Source: Aliikangiella sp965214955
Lineage (GTDB): Bacteria > Pseudomonadota > Gammaproteobacteria > Enterobacterales > Kangiellaceae
Direction: 5' to 3'
Assembly (NCBI GenBank): GCA_965214955.1
Contig: CBDCCU010000009.1
Location: forward strand, 992,001-1,056,000
Length of the DNA: 64,000 nt
Both the position numbers and the translations under genes were made by a program. The notes beneath the pieces were generated by a model. It did not search any database and was not told the origin of the DNA. It worked only from the letters and a program-made list of their open reading frames with translations. Below, piece by piece: positions 35,573 through 44,760 of this stretch (positions within the stretch are counted from its first letter, which is position 1; every line of letters starts with the position of its first letter).

Positions 35573-36187
35573 TTAATACAAGCCGTATTTATTGGCAAAT
35601 TGGATCTTAAAAATATTAAGCGCTTTACCACGATGTGAAATTGATGATTTTTCTTCGGGTGTCATTTGTGCCGCTGATTTTTTTGATATTGGGCAATAAA
35701 AAATAGGATCATACCCAAACCCACCATTACCTATTTTTTGATTTAAAATAGTACCTTCCCAGCTTGCCTGAGCAATCAGTGGCGTAGGATCTTCTGCATG
35801 GCTCATATAAACAATCACACATTGATAACGTGCGGTTCTTGCTTGATCTTTAATACCACTGAGTGAGGTAAGTAGTTTTTGTAAGTTGTTTTCATCATTA
35901 GCATTTTCACCTACATACCTTGCAGAATAAATGCCTGGTTGTCCATTTAAGTAATCAACTTCAATGCCTGAGTCATCAGCAATAGCCGGAAGCTTGGTAT
36001 GCAGACAAGCATAGCGAGCTTTTTTAATGGCGTTTTCAACAAAGGTTAATCCATCTTCAATGGCTTCACCAATATTTAATTGAGTTTGTGGCAAAAGTGA
36101 TACTGAAAAATCAGATAATATACTGGAAAGCTCTTTTAATTTTTTAGCATTGCCGCTAGCTAAAACAATTTTATTCGGTGTTTTCAT
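35573..36187 (-). CDS. rdgB: dITP/XTP pyrophosphatase (RdgB/HAM1)
   Basis: Removes non-canonical purine nucleotides (dITP, XTP) from the pool. A 204-residue protein with N-terminal KIVLASGNAKKLKELS, the AIADDSGIEVDYLNG segment and the C-terminal ISHRGKAL. It lies 18 bp before hemW and is probably translationally linked to it. Confidence 0.96.
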   Translation of the reverse strand: MKTPNKIVLASGNAKKLKELSSILSDFSVSLLPQTQLNIGEAIEDGLTFVENAIKKARYACLHTKLPAIADDSGIEVDYLNGQPGIYSARYVGENANDENNLQKLLTSLSGIKDQARTARYQCVIVYMSHAEDPTPLIAQASWEGTILNQKIGNGGFGYDPIFYCPISKKSAAQMTPEEKSSISHRGKALNIFKIQFANKYGLY

Positions 36188-36284
36188 CGCAAAAGTGAGT
36201 AAAGCAAGGTAGGTGAGGAGTGATTATATCAAACTAAAAAATAAAAGCGCTAAGTTGATTGATAAGATTAACTTAGCGGTACGA

Positions 36285-36743
36285 TTATTTAGAGTAAAGT
36301 TCTTGTTTAAAAGATATGGGTAAAAGTTTTCCTTCTCTATTGGGTTGAACTTGTAAATCAAAGGCAATTTTTTCGCCATCTCTAAAGGTGAAAGTAGCAA
36401 TGTAATAGATTGCGTTCTCTTCTTTTATCTCTTTAAAAGCAAGCGCTTTTAATTGACCCGTTAAGTTTTTACCATTGCCAAAAATATTAGCAATAACAGG
36501 CTTTCCATTTTTTTGCACAGCAATATTCACAATGCCTGTTCTACCACTACGCACAATACCATATTGTGCGGCTACTTCGGCAGGAATATTGGCACTACTT
36601 AGCGCATTAAAATGAATAGTAATATCACCAACTTTTTGCTCATTGGCGGAAGCTTTGAGTTCAAAAAAAGCTAATACAAAACAAAAGCTAACAATTAAAA
36701 GTTGGCTAAAACTATAATCTCGCTGTTGAAATTTTAAGTGCAT
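36285..36743 (-). CDS. DUF4426-family exported protein
   Basis: A 152-residue protein with an N-terminal hydrophobic signal (about 14-30) and a DUF4426 body, including YGIVRSGRTGIVNIAVQKNG. DUF4426 genes commonly sit between yggT and rdgB in gammaproteobacteria, as here. Function unknown; periplasmic location inferred. Confidence 0.8.
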   Translation of the reverse strand: MHLKFQQRDYSFSQLLIVSFCFVLAFFELKASANEQKVGDITIHFNALSSANIPAEVAAQYGIVRSGRTGIVNIAVQKNGKPVIANIFGNGKNLTGQLKALAFKEIKEENAIYYIATFTFRDGEKIAFDLQVQPNREGKLLPISFKQELYSK

Positions 36744-36806
36744 AATAGTTTCCTAGATTATTCGGTAGCTTTATTCGTTTAGATTGTTAAGAGAATAAAA
36801 TAAAAA

Positions 36807-38771
36807 TTAACGGTTAGCTCTAGATATTCTCACAATATTCGATTTTTGAGGTTTAGGTGTTTGGTTTAATAATGCTTGCATTAAATCGTCAGCCGTTTTT
36901 AATTCCATTTCAACTTCATCAATTAATCTATTAAGCCCTTTAATTTTTCCATCTAAATGGGCTCTTGATTTTGTAAGCTCGGTTAACTCTGCTTTGTGAT
37001 CAGAAATTAGCTTTTGTTGTACTCTTAATTGTTGAGTTAACGGGTTAATAACACTTTGAGTCCAGCTAATTAGCTCTTGTCTGGTTGCTTTAAAAAAGCT
37101 CATTACATCGGTAACAGTACCCGAAAAAAAGCGTTTTACTGCCACACTGTGCTCAGTGAAAGTTGTCATTAGGTTATGATGCAGTTTTTCTGATTGCTTT
37201 AAGGTATTTTCTAAGTCTCGTGATAGTTTTTTGGCAGGAAAAAGCTTAGGTTCGAGCAAGTGCATATCAAAGTCTTCGCTAAACTTTTGATAAAGCGATA
37301 AAGCCATTTTATTGGTTAGTTCGGCTTCACGAGTTAGCTCTTTCATTATGGTTCTTACCGATAAGAAAAATTGTCGCATATTGCCTAATAAGCCAATGGT
37401 TGTTTTAGAGTTGACTAAATCATCAAGCGTCACCTCAACTTCTTTAGAGAGCACATTAGCACCAATAGAGGAAAGTAATATTTGAGTTTGGCGCTCTAGT
37501 AATTTTTGGCTGGGGCGTAAGGCTGAAAGTCTTTGTTCAAACTCTTTTAGATCGGCCTCGTTAGAGATAACTAACTCACTGATCCTTGATTTATTATTGC
37601 CAGTTAACGACTGAAAATTTGTTTTTTGCTCAGTTAATTGTGCCTGTTTGTTTTTTAGCAACTGGCTCGCATCTTTGATAAGCGATTGGGTTTTCTCAAT
37701 AACATTTTCCCAAATAAGTTTTTCTTTGTTTTCGAGCAAGCTTTCAGAAAGCGTTGATTCTAGCTCACTAATTTGACTGCGAATAAGCATAGAGCGATCA
37801 TTACGCACTTTGGCCACCAATGCCTTTTGTGCAGAAACGGGAATAACGCTGCTTTTTTTAATTTGTAATTGTCTTGCTGTGGTATCTACCATGCGTTTAA
37901 CCGCTTTATCAATTTTTTTGCGGCTGGTTAAATCATCCCACAGAGTATCCACTTTATTTAATACCGCAAATGTTCCTAAAGAATTTTCACGTTCAAGGTT
38001 TTGCACATAATCTTCCCAAATAGCCATATCTGAGGCAGTTACACCCGTATCAGCACCAAGCAAAAAGACTAATGCTTGAGCTTGCGGTAGTAGTTTTAAG
38101 GTTAATTCTGGCTCAGATCCTAATGCATTTAATCCTGGTGTGTCTAAAATGCATAAACCGCGTTTAAGTAGCTCATGGGGGAAACTAACCAGTGCGTGTC
38201 GCCAGTTAGGAATTTCTACAAGTTCAGGGTTTGATTGACTACTTTGCAGCATTTGCTCATTAAAACCAAGTGCCTTAGCCTCTTCAATGGTAACTTCTTT
38301 GGTTTGGGTTATTGTGTGCATTGCCAGTGACATTTCTTGCGCACTACCTGTCATTAATGGCACTTCAGTCCATTGACTTGGCATTTCACGATATTCAGAG
38401 AGCGAGGTTGGCTCATTTCTGGTTTCTATTGGCAATAGTCTTAAGTAGGGACGGTTTTCTTTGCGATCATAAAACAGCTCGGTAGGGCACATGGTTGTAC
38501 GACCTGCTTCAGATGGCAAAATTCTTTGCCCGTAATCAGCAAAAAATAGGGCATTGATAAGCTCTGTTTTACCTCGCGAAAATTCACCAACAAATGCCAA
38601 GGTTAAATATTCACTTTTGAGTGATTCTTGAAGGCTAAATAAGCCTTCATCAATACTGTCATCAAATAACTCGTTTCGGCGAAGCCATAGTCTAAAACGA
38701 CTTAAAATTCGTCCGACATCTGACTTCCAGCTATCGTAAGCGTCAATATTGTCTGAAAATTCATGCGACAT
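36807..38771 (-). CDS. Bacterial dynamin-like large GTPase
   Basis: A 654-residue protein with a dynamin-type GTPase: G1 GEFSRGKTELINAL (from residue 62), G3 DTPGLN and G4 NKVDTLWDD. Long helical regions follow (about 340-430 and 560-640), including a C-terminal coiled coil. Bacterial dynamin-like proteins remodel or protect membranes; the membrane and partner here are unknown. It lies between DUF4426 and a hemerythrin, inside the usual yggT-DUF4426-rdgB order. Confidence 0.85.
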   Translation of the reverse strand: MSHEFSDNIDAYDSWKSDVGRILSRFRLWLRRNELFDDSIDEGLFSLQESLKSEYLTLAFVGEFSRGKTELINALFFADYGQRILPSEAGRTTMCPTELFYDRKENRPYLRLLPIETRNEPTSLSEYREMPSQWTEVPLMTGSAQEMSLAMHTITQTKEVTIEEAKALGFNEQMLQSSQSNPELVEIPNWRHALVSFPHELLKRGLCILDTPGLNALGSEPELTLKLLPQAQALVFLLGADTGVTASDMAIWEDYVQNLERENSLGTFAVLNKVDTLWDDLTSRKKIDKAVKRMVDTTARQLQIKKSSVIPVSAQKALVAKVRNDRSMLIRSQISELESTLSESLLENKEKLIWENVIEKTQSLIKDASQLLKNKQAQLTEQKTNFQSLTGNNKSRISELVISNEADLKEFEQRLSALRPSQKLLERQTQILLSSIGANVLSKEVEVTLDDLVNSKTTIGLLGNMRQFFLSVRTIMKELTREAELTNKMALSLYQKFSEDFDMHLLEPKLFPAKKLSRDLENTLKQSEKLHHNLMTTFTEHSVAVKRFFSGTVTDVMSFFKATRQELISWTQSVINPLTQQLRVQQKLISDHKAELTELTKSRAHLDGKIKGLNRLIDEVEMELKTADDLMQALLNQTPKPQKSNIVRISRANR

Positions 38772-39059
38772 AATGTTTATAATAAAATGGTATTTATAAT
38801 ATCAAAGGGTTAAGCGATAATTTTGAGAATGTGTTTATTTAAACATCTTATCTTAAATAGCAACACATAACCAACTAGTTTAACTAAACAGTGTAGCAGA
38901 AAATCCTTTAAATTCCGTTATATGGCGCTCAAAACTAGAGTTAATTCTAGATTAGTGGGATAAAATGGGTCGTGAAAGGTTAAAGGGGGTATTTTTTGAG
39001 ATTTATCCAAAGCATTATGTCAGTGCAGTGATTACAATAAGTTTAAGCAACGTGGCTTA

Positions 39060-39470
39060 TTACTCACACCCTTTATCCACCAAAAATTCAACATACTCTT
39101 TATCGGTCACTAAAATATGGTTGGTTAGCCAATTGGTTAAATACTGCATTAGCTCTAAACTGATTGCGCTAGTAGGATCTAGCATGAACTGTTGATTAAA
39201 CTGCTCAACCTGACTAATCATTTTGTGATGTTCTTGCTGATGTTCAACGGTTTGAGGATAACCATGAATTTCTAGCAGTTTTTCTTCATAGGCAAAGTGA
39301 ATTCTAGTGTACTGAGTAAGACCACTTAAAATATCAGATAAAACATTAGTTGATTCACCTGTAGCCATGGCAACATTAAGTTCGTTAATAAGCTCAATAA
39401 GCTGCTTATGCTGAGCATCTATGGTTTTTATGCCAATTCTATATTTATCTGACCACTCTATTAATGACAT
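39060..39470 (-). CDS. Bacteriohemerythrin
   Basis: A 136-residue four-helix protein with all di-iron ligands: His21, His58, Glu62, His77, His81, His118 and Asp123. It binds oxygen and may supply or sense it; single-domain forms are often cytoplasmic. A start at 39470 gives MSLIEWSDKYRIGI, the family N terminus. It lies upstream of the dynamin-like gene. Confidence 0.93.
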   Translation of the reverse strand: MSLIEWSDKYRIGIKTIDAQHKQLIELINELNVAMATGESTNVLSDILSGLTQYTRIHFAYEEKLLEIHGYPQTVEHQQEHHKMISQVEQFNQQFMLDPTSAISLELMQYLTNWLTNHILVTDKEYVEFLVDKGCE

Positions 39471-39501
39471 AAAATACCTCTGTTTAAATGTAAAACTCTC
39501 A

Positions 39502-40059
39502 TTATAGAAATAGAGGATACAGGTAATATTTTATGGAGCTATTGATAAAGAACAATAAAATCAATAAAAGCATAGGAGATAGATCAAATCCGCCCATTGG
39601 AGGTAAAAGCTGACGGAACTTACCAATCATTGGCTCAGTAAGCTGGTTAATAACTAAAAATACAGGATTATAACCATTTTGCGGAGCAACCCAGCTTAAA
39701 ATAACTCTAATAATTACCAAAAAGATAAAGAGACCAATAATTGATTCAAGCAGTTTTACTAAAGCAATGAGAGTTAGAGTGATCCATGCGGCAGAGGTTA
39801 GCTGTGAGCTAATTAAGCTAAAAATGACAAATTTTACTAAAAGAATTAACCAAGCCAATAAAAGGGTAGAGAGATCCATACCGCCAAAACCAGGAATTAC
39901 CTTGCGAAGTGGTTTAACTAAAGGATCGGTTACTTTAACGATAAATTGTGAAAGTGGATTGTAATAGTCGGCACGAAAATACTGGAGAAAAAAACGCAGC
40001 AATACAATGCTGACATACATGCTAACTAAAATATCAAAAAGCTGTGCAAAAGGGTTCAT
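39502..40059 (-). CDS. YggT-family integral membrane protein
   Basis: A 185-residue protein with two YGGT repeats, each with the pattern NPLSQF...TDPLVKPLRKVIP and NPVFLVINQLTEPMIGKFR. Read from the ATG at 40059, which has AGGA spaced properly; the ATG at 40065 is too close to that site. The E. coli homologue is linked to osmotic stress; the molecular role is unknown. It follows proC. Confidence 0.88.
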   Translation of the reverse strand: MNPFAQLFDILVSMYVSIVLLRFFLQYFRADYYNPLSQFIVKVTDPLVKPLRKVIPGFGGMDLSTLLLAWLILLVKFVIFSLISSQLTSAAWITLTLIALVKLLESIIGLFIFLVIIRVILSWVAPQNGYNPVFLVINQLTEPMIGKFRQLLPPMGGFDLSPMLLLILLFFINSSIKYYLYPLFL

Positions 40060-40114
40060 TAACATTCCTAACTTTTATCGGTTATTACGCTACGGATTAA
40101 ATCAGCAAAACTCA

Positions 40115-40955
40115 TTAACTTCCAGCTAATTCTTTACCACGTTTTTCGGCAGAAGCAACGGCCTGCTGAATGATTAGCTCAAATTGGTTGTGTTTTAAAT
40201 TTTCTATTGCTGCCTGTGTTGTGCCGCCAGGAGAGGTGACTTCTTTTCTTAACTGAGAGAGCGTTTTTTCTGGCATTGATTGAGCGAGTTGTGCAGCACC
40301 TGAAAATGCTTGAGTAATTAAATTAAAAGCTTGTTTAGAAGATAATCCCGACTGTGTCGCTTGGGCTATCATGGCTTCCATCATTAAAAAACACATAAGC
40401 TGGAGAGCTACCCGCTATGGCTGTTACCATATCAATTTGTGACTCTTTATCAACCCAAACAAGTTTGCCAACAGAATTAAAAATATTTTCACAAAGCGCT
40501 TTGTCACTCGCCTTAATTGAGTGATGAGCATAAATTCCAGTTGCGCCTTGGTTAATTAAAGCTGGCGTATTAGGCATGGCGCGTATAATGGTTGGTTTTT
40601 GGTTTTGCCAATTTTGAATGCCAAGACCATTGGCTATTTGCGCGCAAGGAATGCCTGCCGCTACTGAAATAATGAGTTTATTTTGCATTGAAATTGCTTG
40701 CAGATTAGCCAATGCATTAAGCATTTTTTGTGGCTTTATTGCTAAAACAATAACATCCGCAAACTCACCAGCTTGTTGGTTATTTTGGGTGGTTAAAATA
40801 CCTGTTTTTTGTTCAATTTTATTGAGCTTAGGTAAACTAGGGTTACTGGCTATGATATTTTTTGCAGGGTAATTCGAGTCAGTTAACCCTTTAATAATAG
40901 CCTGCGCCATATTTCCGCAACCAATAAAAGCAATTTTGGGGTGATGATTGAGCAT
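40115..40955 (-). pseudogene. proC: Pyrroline-5-carboxylate reductase, frameshifted in a T run
   Basis: Last step of proline synthesis (NAD(P)H-dependent reduction of P5C). The first part has the Rossmann motif IAFIGCGNMAQAIIKGL and continues to GSSPAYVF. One extra T in a T run (about 40384-40389) then shifts the frame. Correcting it joins directly to LMMEAMIAQATQSGL and the C-terminal half with stop at 40115. All else is intact, so a homopolymer indel is likely, either a sequencing error or a slippage event. It sits between yggS and yggT in the normal order. Confidence 0.9.
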
Positions 40956-40963
40956 TTTTTATC

Positions 40964-41650
40964 CTAAGCTGTTTTTCGTGCGCCAAATATTCCTGTTCCC
41001 ACTCTTACCATGGTAGAGCCCGAGGCAATAGCGGCTTGAATATCACCGCTCATACCCATTGATAAGGTATCTAATTGGTGGAATTTTTGTTGTAAATTAT
41101 CAAATATTGTTTTCACCAAAGCAAACTGCTCAAGTTGTTTGTTAATTTCTTGTTGTGGTGGCGGTATTACCATTAAACCTTTGGCATTAATGTTTGGTAG
41201 TGAGTTGGCAAGCGTGATGATTGATTCAAGCTCTTCAAGCTTGGCGCCTTTTTTTTGTGGTTCATTAAATAAGTTTGCTTGAATGCAAATATTAAGTGGT
41301 GGCAACGTTGAAGGGCGCTGTTCATTTAAACGGTTAACAATTTTCACCCTGTCAACGCTTTGAACCCAATCAAAGTTTTCGGCAATAGGGCGAGTTTTAT
41401 TACTTTGAATAGGGCCAATAAAGTGCCAAGTGATATTAAGGTCTTTACATTGATTAATCTTTTCTAAGGATTCTTGCAGGTAACTTTCGCCAAATTGTGT
41501 GATCCCGCTCTCATAGGCTTGTTGAATTGCACTAGCAGGATGTGTTTTACTCACTGCAAGAAGCTTAACTTCACACAAGGGGCGGTTAGCTGTTTGGCAG
41601 CATTGCTCAATATTTTGTCGAACGAGATTAATTTGATCTGCTATATTCAT
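40964..41650 (-). CDS. YggS-family PLP-binding protein
   Basis: A 228-residue pyridoxal-phosphate homeostasis protein (PLPBP). The PLP lysine is in LLAVSKTHP (about residue 36) and the C-terminal phosphate-binding SMGMSGDIQAAIASGST is present. It heads the proC-yggT series 9 bp upstream of proC and is divergent from pilT, as is typical. Confidence 0.94.
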   Translation of the reverse strand: MNIADQINLVRQNIEQCCQTANRPLCEVKLLAVSKTHPASAIQQAYESGITQFGESYLQESLEKINQCKDLNITWHFIGPIQSNKTRPIAENFDWVQSVDRVKIVNRLNEQRPSTLPPLNICIQANLFNEPQKKGAKLEELESIITLANSLPNINAKGLMVIPPPQQEINKQLEQFALVKTIFDNLQQKFHQLDTLSMGMSGDIQAAIASGSTMVRVGTGIFGARKTA

Positions 41651-41792
41651 AAGGGTAAATTATTCACAATTTTTTGACTATTGCTTAGGTTTTTCCTGCT
41701 AAAAATCTAAAGGTATCAATCAATTAAAAGATCAGCTAGTATTTTAAGCCAATGAATGGCATCTAACAAAAATAAATATCGGAGTGATTACC

Positions 41793-42827
41793 ATGGACAT
41801 CACCGAGTTACTCGCATTTAGCGTAAAAAATAAAGCATCGGATCTTCACCTTTCAGCGGGTTTACCACCAATGATAAGGGTTGATGGCGATGTACGCCGT
41901 ATTAATGTACCGCCTATGGATCATAAAATGGTACATAGCTTAGTTTATGACATTATGAACGATAAACAGCGTAAAGACTTTGAAGAATTTTACGAAACCG
42001 ATTTTTCGTTTGCATTGCCAGGTATTGCGCGCTTTCGTGTTAATGCTTTTAACCAAAATCGTGGCGCGGCGGCAGTATTTAGAACCATTCCATCACAAGT
42101 GCTTACTTTAGAAGAACTTGGCGCACCCAACGTGTTTAAAGAAATGTGTATGCATCCGCGTGGTTTGGTGCTTGTAACTGGACCTACTGGTTCGGGTAAA
42201 AGTACGACTTTAGCGGCAATGATTGATTATATTAACGATAACCACTACGGTCATGTTTTAACCATTGAAGATCCCATCGAATTTGTACACGAAAGTAAAA
42301 AATGCTTAATTAATCAACGTGAAGTTCATAGAGATACCTTGGGTTTTAGTGAAGCTTTACGCTCAGCACTGCGTGAAGATCCCGATATTGTACTAGTTGG
42401 TGAGATGCGTGACTTAGAAACGATTCGCTTAGCGCTAACTGCTGCCGAAACAGGACATTTGGTGTTTGGAACATTGCATACCTCATCGGCAGCTAAAACT
42501 ATTGACCGAATTATTGATGTTTTCCCTGCGGCTGAAAAAGATATGACTCGCTCAATGCTTTCAGAATCATTGCAAGCGGTAATCTCGCAAACCTTATTGA
42601 AGAAAAACGGTGGCGGACGAATAGCGGCGCACGAAATTATGATTGGCACACCTGCAATTAGAAACCTTATACGAGAAGATAAAGTTGCGCAAATGTATAG
42701 TGCTATTCAAACAGGTTTGGGAGTTGGAATGCAAACGCTTGATCAATGTTTAAAAGATTTACTCGCTAAGGGGCTAATTAATCGTCAAGATGCACGTGAT
42801 AAAGCCAAAAACAAAGAAGAGTTTTAG
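41793..42827 (+). CDS. pilT: Type IV pilus retraction ATPase PilT
   Basis: Hexameric motor that depolymerises type IV pili, driving twitching and DNA uptake. A 344-residue protein with Walker A GPTGSGKST (about 130-138), the Asp and His boxes with GEMRDLETIRLALTAAETGH, and the C-terminal AIRNLIRE retraction motif. The ATG at 41793 follows GGAGTGATTACC; an earlier GTG falls inside that ribosome site and is rejected. The same leader pattern precedes pilU. Confidence 0.97.
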   Translation: MDITELLAFSVKNKASDLHLSAGLPPMIRVDGDVRRINVPPMDHKMVHSLVYDIMNDKQRKDFEEFYETDFSFALPGIARFRVNAFNQNRGAAAVFRTIPSQVLTLEELGAPNVFKEMCMHPRGLVLVTGPTGSGKSTTLAAMIDYINDNHYGHVLTIEDPIEFVHESKKCLINQREVHRDTLGFSEALRSALREDPDIVLVGEMRDLETIRLALTAAETGHLVFGTLHTSSAAKTIDRIIDVFPAAEKDMTRSMLSESLQAVISQTLLKKNGGGRIAAHEIMIGTPAIRNLIREDKVAQMYSAIQTGLGVGMQTLDQCLKDLLAKGLINRQDARDKAKNKEEF

Positions 42828-42876
42828 TCTTATTTGTATCGTAAAAAGATAATAAAAAATATTGGAGTGACTACCC

Positions 42877-44007
42877 ATGGACTTTGAAGGTCTATTAAAA
42901 TTGATGGTAACTAAAAAAGCATCGGATTTATTTATTACTGCCGGTGTACCGCCAAGCATAAAAATTCATGGCAAGGTTATGCCTGTTACCCAGCGCGCGC
43001 TTACTCCCGAAAAAGCGCGCGAAGTTGTTTTAAGCGTAATGAATGAAGAACAACGCCGAGACTTTGCTCGCATAAGAGAATGTAACTTTGCGATTAGTGC
43101 TGTAGGGGTTGGTCGCTTTAGGGTGAGTGCATTTCAGCAGCGAAATCATGTTGGTATGGTGCTAAGACGTATAGAAACGACTATTCCAACCATTGAAGAG
43201 TTAAGGCTGCCTAATATCCTAAAAAAACTCTCATTAACCAAACGCGGACTGGTTATCTTTGTGGGTGCAACGGGCACAGGTAAGTCAACTTCATTAGCTT
43301 CAATGATCGGTTATAGAAATCGCTCAACTACGGGGCACATCATATCTATTGAAGATCCGATTGAGTTTATTCACAATCATGATAAATGCATTATTACCCA
43401 GCGAGAAGTGGGCATAGATACCGAAACATTTGATGCCGCGCTTAAAAACACTTTACGACAAGCCCCCGATGTTATTTTAATTGGTGAGGTAAGAACCGCA
43501 GAAACTATGGATTATGCCGTTGCGTTTGCCGAAACGGGACACCTTTGTATGTGTACGCTTCATGCTAATAATGCTAACCAAGCACTAGATAGAATTCTTC
43601 ACTTTTTCCCAAAAGATAAACACAGCCAAATATTAATGGATTTATCGCTTAACTTGCGAGCCATTGTTGCCCAGCAACTGATCCCAACCCCTGATGGTAA
43701 AGGGCGCCGTCCAGCAATAGAAATACTAATTAACACCCCGCTTGTTTCTGATCATGTTCGTAAAGGCGAGCTACATTTGCTTAAAGATTTAATGAGTAAG
43801 TCAAATGAACAAGGTATGCAAACCTTTGATCAAAGCTTATTTAGGTTGTTTAAATCGGGTGAAGTAACTTATGAAGATGCACTTCACCATGCCGACTCGC
43901 CAAATGACCTACGCTTAATGATTAAGCTTGATGCCTCAGAAAGTGGCAATGCGGCACTCGATGGCGGTATGGGCGGAATGACGTTGGAAGAGCAAGATCC
44001 TCGATAA
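42877..44007 (+). CDS. pilU: Type IV pilus retraction ATPase PilU
   Basis: PilT-dependent second retraction motor. A 376-residue protein with Walker A GATGTGKSTS, GEVRTAETMDYAVAFAETGH and a longer Gly-rich C terminus. It is directly after pilT; order and sequence distinguish it from a second pilT. The leader TTGGAGTGACTACCC before its ATG resembles that of pilT. Confidence 0.95.
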   Translation: MDFEGLLKLMVTKKASDLFITAGVPPSIKIHGKVMPVTQRALTPEKAREVVLSVMNEEQRRDFARIRECNFAISAVGVGRFRVSAFQQRNHVGMVLRRIETTIPTIEELRLPNILKKLSLTKRGLVIFVGATGTGKSTSLASMIGYRNRSTTGHIISIEDPIEFIHNHDKCIITQREVGIDTETFDAALKNTLRQAPDVILIGEVRTAETMDYAVAFAETGHLCMCTLHANNANQALDRILHFFPKDKHSQILMDLSLNLRAIVAQQLIPTPDGKGRRPAIEILINTPLVSDHVRKGELHLLKDLMSKSNEQGMQTFDQSLFRLFKSGEVTYEDALHHADSPNDLRLMIKLDASESGNAALDGGMGGMTLEEQDPR

Positions 44008-44048
44008 TTGACTAGGGCTGAGTCTGTTGATGAACGATGAGTAGATTC

Positions 44049-44082
44049 TAGTAAAAAATACCTTTACTAAAGTTTTTTACTA
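44049..44082. terminator. Probable bidirectional terminator between pilU and GNAT gene
   Basis: Inverted repeat TAGTAAAAAA and TTTTTTACTA with a 14-base loop. The arms themselves carry the A and T runs, so the stem is weak. The GNAT stop codon lies within the loop. Confidence 0.5.
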
Positions 44083-44519
44083 AAATGTTCAAAATCACTA
44101 ATCAGCTGATAATTGAGAGAATGATATAGTTTTTGGGCTGGTTTGTTGCTTACTTGTGTTGCAAGTTTAATCGCAAAAACATTTTCTTTTTTAGCGATAT
44201 TTTCAATGTGTAAAATTAGCTGCTTTGCAATGCCTAAACCCCGATACTCTTGGTTAACGTAAAGATCATTAAGTAACAAAGTTTTTTGCATGGCAACCGA
44301 TGAAAACATTGGATAGGCTTGTAGAAAACCTGCCATCTTTTGATTGCTATACGCGATGAGTAATGTTGAATCTTTTTTAGAAAGTCTTTGTTTAATAAAC
44401 AAGTAGCAATCTTTTGGATTAGGTTTAGTGTTATAAAAAACACAATATTCATAAAACAAATTGGCTAACTGATTTATATTATTTAGATTAGCTAATTTTA
44501 CTTGAATGTTTACGCTCAT
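44067..44519 (-). CDS. GNAT-family N-acetyltransferase
   Basis: A 150-residue protein with the acetyl-CoA-binding signature NQEYRGLGIAKQLILH (about 91-106) and the C-terminal NKPAQKLYHSLNYQ. The substrate cannot be told from sequence. It immediately follows the DUF2970 gene on the same strand with no gap. Confidence 0.88.
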   Translation of the reverse strand: MSVNIQVKLANLNNINQLANLFYEYCVFYNTKPNPKDCYLFIKQRLSKKDSTLLIAYSNQKMAGFLQAYPMFSSVAMQKTLLLNDLYVNQEYRGLGIAKQLILHIENIAKKENVFAIKLATQVSNKPAQKLYHSLNYQLISDFEHFSKKL

Positions 44520-44750
44520 TTATTTGGCATTTTCTAAAATAATATCAACCACTTTTATGAGTGAAAAAATAAAAATAAGCACCATTACAATACCAATAAA
44601 AATATAATTTCCTGGGTGCCCATTTTCAAAATCTTCTTTACGTTTTTCTTCACTTTGCACACCAATCATTGCTGCAAGTACGCTTTGAATTAAGCTGAAT
44701 AAACTTTGCTGCTTTTTTACTGGTGTTTGTGCTTTTTTATCTTCGCTCAC
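44520..44750 (-). CDS. DUF2970-family small membrane protein
   Basis: A 76-residue protein: SLIQSVLAAMIGVQSEEKRK followed by a single C-terminal membrane helix. The pattern fits DUF2970, a widespread short membrane family without known function. It lies between aroG and the GNAT gene, probably in one unit. Confidence 0.8.
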   Translation of the reverse strand: MSEDKKAQTPVKKQQSLFSLIQSVLAAMIGVQSEEKRKEDFENGHPGNYIFIGIVMVLIFIFSLIKVVDIILENAK

Positions 44751-44760
44751 GTTGTTAACC

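Noticed and set aside
38965..39195. 76-residue plus-strand reading frame
   Set aside because: It runs antisense into the well-supported hemerythrin gene.
41784..41792. GTG start for PilT
   Set aside because: The GTG is part of the GGAGTGA ribosome site; the ATG at 41793 matches PilT family starts and the pilU leader.
44026..44050. Third copy of the 18-bp repeat near the pilU end
   Set aside because: Only ATCAACAGA is shared in reverse orientation, which is within chance.
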